Assembly (NCBI GenBank): GCA_025054795.1
Contig: JANWZU010000148.1
Span: forward strand, 1-8,450
Direction of reading: 5' to 3'
Origin: Candidatus Caldarchaeum sp.
Lineage (GTDB): Archaea; Thermoproteota; Nitrososphaeria_A; Caldarchaeales; Caldarchaeaceae
DNA: 8,450 nucleotides
Made by a program: the position numbers and the translations under genes. The notes below the pieces were generated by a model. The model ran no database searches. It was not told the DNA's origin and saw nothing but the letters and a program-made list of their open reading frames with translations. Below, one piece after another: positions 1-5,129 of the stretch. Position 1 is the first letter of the stretch. Each line of letters starts with the position of its first letter.

Positions 1-1
1 C

Positions 2-391
2 CTCAGCGACTCCATAGTCAAACGCTTCTACGGCACAGCCCTATCCCTCAGCCTCCTCGGCGTCAAAAACATCCACAAAGGCCTCGACAGCCTCCACGTG
101 AACGTCGAAGCCATGAAAAAAGAAGTCGAACCCAACAAACAAGCCCTGATGGAAGCTGTTCAACTAACTCTGCGAAAACACGGAGTAGAAAACGGATACA
201 GCCTCGCAGCCGAAGCAGCGGAAAAAGGCCTCGAATGGCTCCGCCAACAGCTCGAACAACGTGGACAAAACCCCGAAATCATACCCCAAACAACAGAACA
301 GTATATCCAAGCCGCAGCCGAGAAAGCCGCACGCCTGCTGGAAAAAACAAAACACATAATAAGTTACCTACGTAACCAGTTACCTAGGTAA
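2..391 (+). CDS. purB: Adenylosuccinate lyase, C-terminal part (5' end outside window)
   Basis: The frame is open from base 2, with no stop back to the window edge, and ends at TAA 389-391, so these are the last 129 residues of a longer gene. The GTG at 98 is an internal codon, not the start: coding similarity extends upstream of it. The visible part begins LSDSIVKRFYGTALSLSLLG, which lines up from memory with the DSTVLRNLGVG region of bacterial-type PurB. It continues through KGLDSLHVN (KGVSKLEVN in E. coli) and the ALMEAVQLTLRKHGVENGY region (VLAEPIQTVMRRYGIEKPY). Near the end, TTEQYIQAAAEKAARLLE matches the family's closing helix. PurB cleaves adenylosuccinate to AMP and SAICAR to AICAR in cytosolic purine synthesis. 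The catalytic residues lie outside the window. The last codons, for SYLRNQLPR, are formed by a palindromic repeat and may be a non-conserved tail. Another fumarase/aspartase-superfamily lyase is possible but fits less well. Confidence 0.72.
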   Translation, partial: LSDSIVKRFYGTALSLSLLGVKNIHKGLDSLHVNVEAMKKEVEPNKQALMEAVQLTLRKHGVENGYSLAAEAAEKGLEWLRQQLEQRGQNPEIIPQTTEQYIQAAAEKAARLLEKTKHIISYLRNQLPR

Positions 392-393
392 CT
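362..393. repeat. Tandem 16-base palindromes forming a 32-base dyad at the purB/ATPase junction
   Basis: Two adjacent 16-base units, 362-377 and 378-393, agree at 14 of 16 positions. The second, agttacctaggtaact, is a perfect palindrome; the first is a palindrome with one internal break. Together they make a near-perfect inverted repeat: 362-376 can pair with 379-393 at 14 of 15 positions (mismatch 371/384). In RNA this would be a tight hairpin covering the purB stop codon, with the TTG start of the ATPase beginning at its last base. No T-run follows, so it is not a typical intrinsic terminator. It could be a binding site for a dimeric regulator or an RNA hairpin limiting translation of the ATPase; both roles are inference. 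Confidence 0.75.
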
Positions 394-1367
394 TGCTGTT
401 CGACCTAAGACCCAAGGAAAGGCTGAGCGACCTATACGGCAGACGGGAGGACTTCGATGAACTCTCTCGCTATGTCGAGAGCGGCTTGTGGGTTGTTGTT
501 TTGGGCAGGAGGATGACGGGGAAGACTTCGCTTGTCAAAACTTTCGTGCGGGAGAAGAAGGGCGTTTACGTCAACTTAATGGACGTGAAGGGGATGGAGG
601 GTTTGGTTGAAAGGCTGGCCTCGTCCGCTGGCCTTCAGCTTCGAGAGCTTCGTCTCGGTCTGCAGTTCGCTGAGCTGAAGTGGACGAAAGCGGCTGGAAA
701 CATTTTCGCAACGCTTCAGGATAAAGTCGTGGTGTTTGACGAGGTGCAGGAAATAGTTTCACCACAGTTCCTCAAGCTTCTCAAAAACCTCTGGGACACA
801 TATCCAAGGCTCCGCCTCATCTTCACAGGTTCCTACGTCGGCGTTCTGAAAAAACTGGCCGAGCCGTCTTCCACCACCCCGCTATTCGGCCGGCAGCCGG
901 CGAAAATAATCCTCAAACCGTTCACAAGAGAAATGTCGATAGACTTCCTGCAGAAAGGCTTCAGACAATTCAAACTCATCCCTAAGCAGTCGGAGCTCGA
1001 GGAGGCTGTGGAAAAGCTCAACGGCTACGTTGGCTGGCTGACGTACTACGGCAACTTCAGATGCGTCAGAAAAGAACCGCACGACGAAGCTTTAGAGAAC
1101 AGCTTGCGGGAAGGCGTCAAAATAATGCGGGAGGAGCTTAACCGGTTCCTCGAAAACAAGAAGCGTGAAACATATCTCAAGGTTTTGAAGACGGCTGTCT
1201 TCGGAGCACGCTGGAACGAAATTGCGGAGAAAGTACAAGTCAACAGGAAAGTTCTGTCAGAAGCTGTCAAGAAGCTTGTTGACGTGGGTTTTCTGTCGAA
1301 AGACGCCGAGGTTTACGTCGTACCCGACCCTGTTTTGAGAGAGGCTGTCAAGCGGATGCGTGGTTAA
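393..1367 (+). CDS. Archaeal-type AAA ATPase (PF01637-like) with C-terminal winged helix
   Basis: A 324-residue STAND/AAA-type P-loop ATPase. The N-terminal FDLRPKERLSDLYGRREDF is the usual family opening and supports the TTG start at 393, one base after the purB stop. Visible motifs are Walker A GRRMTGKTS (38-46), Walker B VVVFDEVQE (112-120, D116/E117), a sensor-like strand LIFTGSYVG (142-150), the LFGR motif with R167, and GYVGWLTYYG (211-220) in the lid. Residues about 258-312 resemble a winged helix-turn-helix, ending in YVVPDPVLREAV. I see no fused nuclease domain. Proteins of this family bind and hydrolyse ATP, but their cellular roles are mostly unknown and many are lineage-specific or sit in mobile regions. 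There is no spacer for a promoter and no good ribosome binding site (only AGGT three bases before the start), so expression probably depends on purB read-through or coupling. The 3' end overlaps the convergent MNT gene by four bases. Confidence 0.85.
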   Translation: MLFDLRPKERLSDLYGRREDFDELSRYVESGLWVVVLGRRMTGKTSLVKTFVREKKGVYVNLMDVKGMEGLVERLASSAGLQLRELRLGLQFAELKWTKAAGNIFATLQDKVVVFDEVQEIVSPQFLKLLKNLWDTYPRLRLIFTGSYVGVLKKLAEPSSTTPLFGRQPAKIILKPFTREMSIDFLQKGFRQFKLIPKQSELEEAVEKLNGYVGWLTYYGNFRCVRKEPHDEALENSLREGVKIMREELNRFLENKKRETYLKVLKTAVFGARWNEIAEKVQVNRKVLSEAVKKLVDVGFLSKDAEVYVVPDPVLREAVKRMRG

Positions 1368-1774
1368 ACCGTCCGCCAGCGCCAGCCGTCCTTCCACCTG
1401 ACCAGCCCATGCTTGCTCTTCAGCTCCTCGTAGAGCCGCCGAGCCTCCTCGAAGAACCCATCATCCCGCAGAACAACACCTTCATGCATGATGTCTAGCG
1501 CCACGGGGCTGAGGCTCCGCAAAGCCTCGAGAAACTCCAACGGGCTGTAGGCCAGCGGCTGGACGCCTCCGACACGAACCGGCGAATCTAGGCGTGGCCG
1601 TCCGGCTTCGTCTCTTCCAAGGTTTTCGGCTACGATGCAGATGTCCATGTCGCTCTCCTCTGTAAAGTCGCCACGGGCGTAGGAGCCGAACAAAACCACG
1701 CACCTCACGGCTAAACCACTTCTTTCAAGGCCTTCGACAAACTGGCTCACCTTCTCCACAGCCTTTTTCTTCAA
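1364..1774 (-). CDS. MNT-type nucleotidyltransferase (HEPN partner, probable antitoxin)
   Basis: A 136-residue minimal nucleotidyltransferase of the DNA polymerase beta superfamily. The signature LFGSYARGDFTEESDMDI (28-45) has the GS motif (G30, S31) and the two metal-binding aspartates D42 and D44. D94 in VALDIMHEG is the likely third carboxylate, so the active site looks complete. The C-terminal part (EGVVLRDDGFFEEARRLYEEL) is the usual MNT tail. In characterised HEPN/MNT pairs the MNT protein neutralises the HEPN RNase by transferring AMP onto it; that role is known for the family and inferred here. The start is TTG at 1774, one base after the HEPN stop. No ATG or GTG lies further upstream in frame before a stop at 1799-1801, so the two genes are translationally coupled. 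Its stop shares the TTAA at 1364-1367 with the convergent ATPase stop. Confidence 0.85.
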   Translation of the reverse strand: MKKKAVEKVSQFVEGLERSGLAVRCVVLFGSYARGDFTEESDMDICIVAENLGRDEAGRPRLDSPVRVGGVQPLAYSPLEFLEALRSLSPVALDIMHEGVVLRDDGFFEEARRLYEELKSKHGLVRWKDGWRWRTV

Positions 1775-1775
1775 C

Positions 1776-2168
1776 TCATCTTTGAAGGACGACTCTCCTC
1801 ACCCACTCAAGCACTTCGGATGCAAGCTGGACAGCCTGCTTCGCCTGCGTCTCCGTGTACCTGTCCTTCGCAGCTCCGGAAGAGTAGGCGTTGGGGTATC
1901 TCGTGGGTATGTAGTACTGGTCGAGGAGCTTGGCGTGTTCCTCAAACCGCCGAGCCTCCGGCATGTGGCTGCACACCTCCTCCAAAAGCTCCGTCAAAGC
2001 ATGGCTTCGCCTCTCGACGCCGAGTCTGTTGAGCACAGCCTTCAACCCCAGCTCCACAGCCTGCTGCGAGCTGAAGCACACCTTACTCCACCTACTGGCC
2101 TTGAGAAGGTCGTGAGCCGCTCCTAGAAAATCCTCAGCGTCCGCCAGCAGGTCTTTAGAACGGTCCAT
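1776..2168 (-). CDS. HEPN-domain protein (probable RNase toxin of HEPN/MNT pair)
   Basis: A 130-residue, largely helical HEPN protein resembling the COG2250 group. Supporting features are the N-terminal helix LLADAEDFLGAAHDLLKASRW, the conserved CFSSQQAVELGLKAVL helix (31-46), HALTELLEEV (56-65), and the group's hallmark YYIPTRYPNAY (85-95). HEPN proteins paired with MNT enzymes often act as RNases through an R-x4-6-H motif. A candidate is R73-x4-H78 (RRFEEH), but the HxY tyrosine that gets AMPylated in the best-studied pair is absent right after it, so catalytic activity is uncertain. The ATG start at 2168 is supported by a TATA box about 27 bases upstream and by AGGTG four bases upstream. 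The gene overlaps no neighbour, precedes MNT by one base, and is the first gene of this two-gene unit. Confidence 0.87.
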   Translation of the reverse strand: MDRSKDLLADAEDFLGAAHDLLKASRWSKVCFSSQQAVELGLKAVLNRLGVERRSHALTELLEEVCSHMPEARRFEEHAKLLDQYYIPTRYPNAYSSGAAKDRYTETQAKQAVQLASEVLEWVRRVVLQR

Positions 2169-2172
2169 CCAA

Positions 2173-2177
2173 CACCT
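2173..2177 (-). promoter_or_regulatory. Possible ribosome binding site of HEPN
   Basis: The minus strand reads AGGTG followed by TTGG and the ATG. This matches the anti-Shine-Dalgarno end of archaeal 16S rRNA with a four-base spacer. It would be used only on transcripts starting upstream, such as read-through from pmbA, because the TATA box predicts a start at or after this site. Confidence 0.35.
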
Positions 2178-2190
2178 GCTTACGCAGCCC

Positions 2191-2200
2191 CGTATATAAC
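2191..2200 (-). promoter_or_regulatory. TATA-box promoter of the HEPN/MNT operon
   Basis: In the 42 bases between the pmbA stop and the HEPN start, the minus strand reads GTTATATACG. This is a strong archaeal TATA-like element centred about 27 bases before the HEPN ATG. At the usual archaeal spacing, transcription would begin at or within a base or two of the ATG, giving a leaderless or nearly leaderless mRNA. It means HEPN/MNT can be expressed independently of pmbA. Confidence 0.65.
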
Positions 2201-2210
2201 GGCTTGGAGT

Positions 2211-3545
2211 TTAGAACGCCGACTTGGTAAAGCTGATTCTGTCGACGACGGCTGCGGGTGCGTACGTCGGGATGTCCACCTCCCACCACTTGATCCATGC
2301 TGCTTCGTTGCCTAGGCTGCGTATGTTTTTGAGGATGTTGAGGATGTTGTCGCTGAGTCGGAGGCCTTTTACTGGTTTTTCGACGCTGCCTCTGCGGATG
2401 TGGAAGAGCCCGTCCCGTGGGATGGTTGAGAACTCTCCCGTCCTGTAGTTTTGGTACCTTAGGTACCAGTCGTTGGTGACCCAGATGCCGTTGTCTATTG
2501 ATGAGATTAGTTTGTCTAGGGGTTTGTCGCCTGTTTTGCAGACGAGGTTGAAGGGATGCGGCACTATGATTCCTGCGTTTGCTGTTGTCGAGGTGTTGAA
2601 CTTCTTGGCCGTGGTGCTGTTGTGGAGGTATGTTTTGAGGACGCCGTCTTCGAAAAGCGTGTTCCGTCTGGTAGGAACTCCTTCTCCGTCGAAAGGTGCT
2701 GCGCCGTAGCTGCCTGCGATTGTGGGGTCGTCCCACAGGCTGAAGACCTTCGAAGCAGCCTGCTGGCCCAGCAGGCCGGTTAGGAAGGACATCTCGCCGT
2801 CGACGTAGAAGGCTGAAGCCCACGAACCCACCTGCTCGACTATGTGGGCGAAAGTCATCGGCCCCAGCAGCCCCTCGTAGACGCCGGCCTCGCCTTCGAC
2901 GGGGTTGAGAGCCATTTTGGCGGTCTCTCCCGCCTTAACGCCTGCTTCGTAGGGTTTGAAATCCTTGGCCCCGGCTGCTACCGAGACAAACTGGCCCGTT
3001 GCGTCGTCCGCTGCGAAAGCCCTCACAGAGATCTCAAGCCCCGAGCTGGAGGCGGATGCCTCTACACCACCGCTCGTGGTCAGCCTCAGACTTCCACGGC
3101 TGTACACAAGGCTTCCAGCCACACGCTTAGCTCCCATCTCCAAACCGCCGTTCACAGCAGCCTCCACGTACTCAACCAGCTGATTGGATGAAACTTCTTC
3201 TGCAGATGGTTTGAGAAGCTTTCTGTCGTATTTGAACGGTCCTTCGGGGAGAGGTGCGTAGACACTGCTTTCGGGAGATGTTTTGGCTGTTGCGACGGCC
3301 TGTTTAACCATATCCTCCAACGAGCGTATGGATATTTCTGTGGTGGCTCTGACTGCTCTTCTGCCTTTGACGCTGACGTATATCTCTGCGTTCTCAACCA
3401 CTCCGTGCTTCGACACGGTTATCTGGTTGTTGGCGAACCTAATCATCTCACGCCTAGTCTGGTATGTGGTTAGAGCCGCGTCGGAGGCTCCAAGCCTCAA
3501 AGCAAGCCTAACAAGCCTCCTGTTCAGAGCCGCATCCAGCTTCAA
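2211..3545 (-). CDS. pmbA: TldD/PmbA-family protein, PmbA (TldE)-like subunit
   Basis: A 444-residue protein, normal length for the family. The N-terminal domain has ENAEIYVSVKGRRAVRATTE (51-70). The most diagnostic stretch runs from 273 to 323: DPTIAGSYGAAPFDGEGVPT, then a LFEDGVLKTYLHNSTTAKK segment. The HExxxH zinc motif of the TldD subunit is absent: the corresponding region reads THFAHIVEQVG-like (231-240, TFAHIVEQVG), so this is the non-catalytic PmbA-like member. PmbA pairs with TldD to form a cytosolic metalloprotease that degrades unfolded or small peptides and, in bacteria, matures modified peptides such as microcin B17. No tldD gene is in the window. The start is TTG at 3545: an in-frame stop lies three codons upstream, GAGGT (3553-3549) sits three bases before it, and a TATA-like element lies about 28 bases upstream. 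HEPN follows 42 bases downstream from its own promoter. Confidence 0.9.
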   Translation of the reverse strand: MKLDAALNRRLVRLALRLGASDAALTTYQTRREMIRFANNQITVSKHGVVENAEIYVSVKGRRAVRATTEISIRSLEDMVKQAVATAKTSPESSVYAPLPEGPFKYDRKLLKPSAEEVSSNQLVEYVEAAVNGGLEMGAKRVAGSLVYSRGSLRLTTSGGVEASASSSGLEISVRAFAADDATGQFVSVAAGAKDFKPYEAGVKAGETAKMALNPVEGEAGVYEGLLGPMTFAHIVEQVGSWASAFYVDGEMSFLTGLLGQQAASKVFSLWDDPTIAGSYGAAPFDGEGVPTRRNTLFEDGVLKTYLHNSTTAKKFNTSTTANAGIIVPHPFNLVCKTGDKPLDKLISSIDNGIWVTNDWYLRYQNYRTGEFSTIPRDGLFHIRRGSVEKPVKGLRLSDNILNILKNIRSLGNEAAWIKWWEVDIPTYAPAAVVDRISFTKSAF

Positions 3546-3569
3546 ACTACCTCAACCCTCAGCAAGCTC

Positions 3570-3577
3570 TAAATTAA
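3570..3577 (-). promoter_or_regulatory. TATA-like element for pmbA in the divergent spacer
   Basis: The 84-base spacer 3546-3629 between pmbA and the divergent kinase-like gene has one clear A/T-rich element, TTAATTTA on the minus strand. Its centre is about 28 bases before the pmbA TTG, which fits a leaderless or short-leader promoter. On the plus strand the same bases lie about 56 bases before the kinase start, so they could also serve that gene with a leader of about 30 bases. I see no better plus-strand TATA box. Confidence 0.45.
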
Positions 3578-3629
3578 CGTATCGCAGGTCTTTGAAACAC
3601 TTTTCCCTCGGCTCTTCTCTCTAGACCTG

Positions 3630-5129
3630 TTGAGCCAAGCCGCAGCCGTGGTGGAGAGGCTGGCGGAGGAGGCTGAGGCGGCTTTCTCCATCCCAGCCGG
3701 AAAAACGCCTGAAATCATCATCCTACTGAAGAAGCTGAAGCCAGTTGTAAAGGTTCTGCAGGCCGACGGATACCGAGTGTACTTGGTGAACACCAAGGAG
3801 TTCGAAGCCGACGTAGCCCATGCTTCATACGCCGAGACATTCGCTCACAGGCTCCTCACACCCTACAGGCCTTTGAAGGGAGAGGAGTACCTGCGGCGGC
3901 TTGAGAAAGCCTACAAAAAGGAAATCATTACAGACCTGTGTAAAGACCTTGTGTCTGAGCATAAGCTGGCTGCTGCGAATCTTTTGATAGATGTGCGTTA
4001 TTTTCTGTACGAGAAGGTTAGGAGGCTTGTGGAGGTTTTTCCCCTGATGAGGCCCGACCTCGTCGGAAGCCTAGAGAACGCTGTGGAGTCGGTTAGGGGG
4101 TTTGAGGCTGCGGCTGAAGAGCTTGTAGAAGAGGGTGTTTTGAGGAGGAGGGACGGCTACTACTGTTTGGAGTCGATGGCTGTCGAGAGCTTTATGAAAA
4201 CTCCTGTGCTAAGCGGTTTGGAGCAGCTTAGGAAGATTAACCCGTTGAAGGCTTCTAGAGCGTTGTCCCTCATCGTCTTCGAAATCCCCACACGCTTCCT
4301 AGAATCGTCGGCACAACTGCCGGACCCAGACCAGTTCATCTACATGCAGATGGCGCGAGGGCTTCAGCCTCTGGCCAAGCAGCTAGGAATGATGGAATTC
4401 GTCAAAGAGTTTTACGGCGACGTCGAAGCAAGGATAAGAAGGGTTGGAGGGCTTTTCAACTCCACCTACGTCATCGAAGTGGACTCTGCCAAGCTTTTCG
4501 CCAAACGCTACCTGAGCTGGACCGACGTAAAATGGATAGCCGCCCGTGTTTGGACGGCATGGGTCAAGGACTTCTCCATAAACCCGTCTACACGCATGGC
4601 CAAGGAAATATACTACCTTAACCACCTGCGCAACCACGGGTTCAACACGCCTGAAATCGTACACGTAAACTGGAGGGATAAAATCCTCTACACATCCTAC
4701 ATCGAGGGCCTCAGCCTCATCAACGCATGGCTGAGCAGAACCGAAGACAGAAGGGCATTCGCCCGCAAGGTTGGGCGGACGCTTGCCGAGATACATGACA
4801 AAGGCGTTAGGCTGGGAGACTGCAAGCCCGAGACCTTCATTAAGTCGGTTGAAGGCGATGTTTACGTCACCGACGTTGAGCAGGCTTCGACGGACGGCGA
4901 CCCTGCTTGGGATTTGATGGAGCTTGTTTTCTACTCGGGGCATTATCTCGACGCCGACGAGGCTGCTGTGTATGCTGCTGAGGTGGTTGAGGGATACGCT
5001 GAGGCTGGGAGCTGGGAGACGGTTAAGAGGATGTTGAGGCCCAGCTACGTCAGGACGATGGCTTTGTGGACTCCTCCGTGGGTGCAGAAAGCGATGGCGG
5101 ACAGCGTTAAGCAGTTCTTAAAAGCTTGA
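3630..5129 (+). CDS. Atypical Bud32/RIO-like kinase-fold protein with long N-terminal extension
   Basis: A 499-residue soluble protein. The C-terminal half has a reduced kinase fold: a Gly-containing loop VGGLFNSTYVIEV (272-284), the ATP-anchoring lysine in KLFAKRY (K292), a helix-C glutamate (E326 in MAKEIYYL), and a hinge around YTSYIEGLSL (354-363). The catalytic loop is HDKGVRLGDCKPETF (389-403) with D397 and K399. The metal-binding motif is DVEQA (415-419) in place of DFG, followed by GDPAWDLMELVFYSGHYL (423-440). This resembles small archaeal kinases related to Bud32, so phosphotransfer or ATPase activity is plausible; the substrate is unknown. Residues 1-270 match no domain I recognise; 160-182 (AAEELVEEGVLRRRDGYYCLE) looks winged-helix-like. 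TTG 3630 is the first usable start after the in-frame stop at 3570-3572, with no ribosome binding site. The 3' end overlaps the convergent nucleotidyltransferase gene by 23 bases. Confidence 0.72.
   Translation: MSQAAAVVERLAEEAEAAFSIPAGKTPEIIILLKKLKPVVKVLQADGYRVYLVNTKEFEADVAHASYAETFAHRLLTPYRPLKGEEYLRRLEKAYKKEIITDLCKDLVSEHKLAAANLLIDVRYFLYEKVRRLVEVFPLMRPDLVGSLENAVESVRGFEAAAEELVEEGVLRRRDGYYCLESMAVESFMKTPVLSGLEQLRKINPLKASRALSLIVFEIPTRFLESSAQLPDPDQFIYMQMARGLQPLAKQLGMMEFVKEFYGDVEARIRRVGGLFNSTYVIEVDSAKLFAKRYLSWTDVKWIAARVWTAWVKDFSINPSTRMAKEIYYLNHLRNHGFNTPEIVHVNWRDKILYTSYIEGLSLINAWLSRTEDRRAFARKVGRTLAEIHDKGVRLGDCKPETFIKSVEGDVYVTDVEQASTDGDPAWDLMELVFYSGHYLDADEAAVYAAEVVEGYAEAGSWETVKRMLRPSYVRTMALWTPPWVQKAMADSVKQFLKA

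Noticed and set aside
98..391. A short 97-residue gene starting at GTG 98
   Set aside because: The same frame is open to the left edge and lines up with PurB before that codon, so it is the end of a longer gene.
1782..2126. Plus-strand open frame of 114 codons opposite HEPN
   Set aside because: Antisense shadow of a well-supported HEPN gene.
2327..2349. Tandem gaggatgtt units
   Set aside because: They encode an NILNIL repeat in pmbA; two short copies in coding sequence give no sign of a functional repeat.
2155..2823. Minus-strand open frame of 222 codons overlapping pmbA and the HEPN start
   Set aside because: It is an alternate frame of pmbA, and its translation is unusually rich in Arg, Gln, His and Pro, as expected of a shifted frame.
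4383..4943. Minus-strand open frame of 186 codons opposite the kinase region
   Set aside because: Antisense to the conserved kinase motifs, with no domain and no start context.
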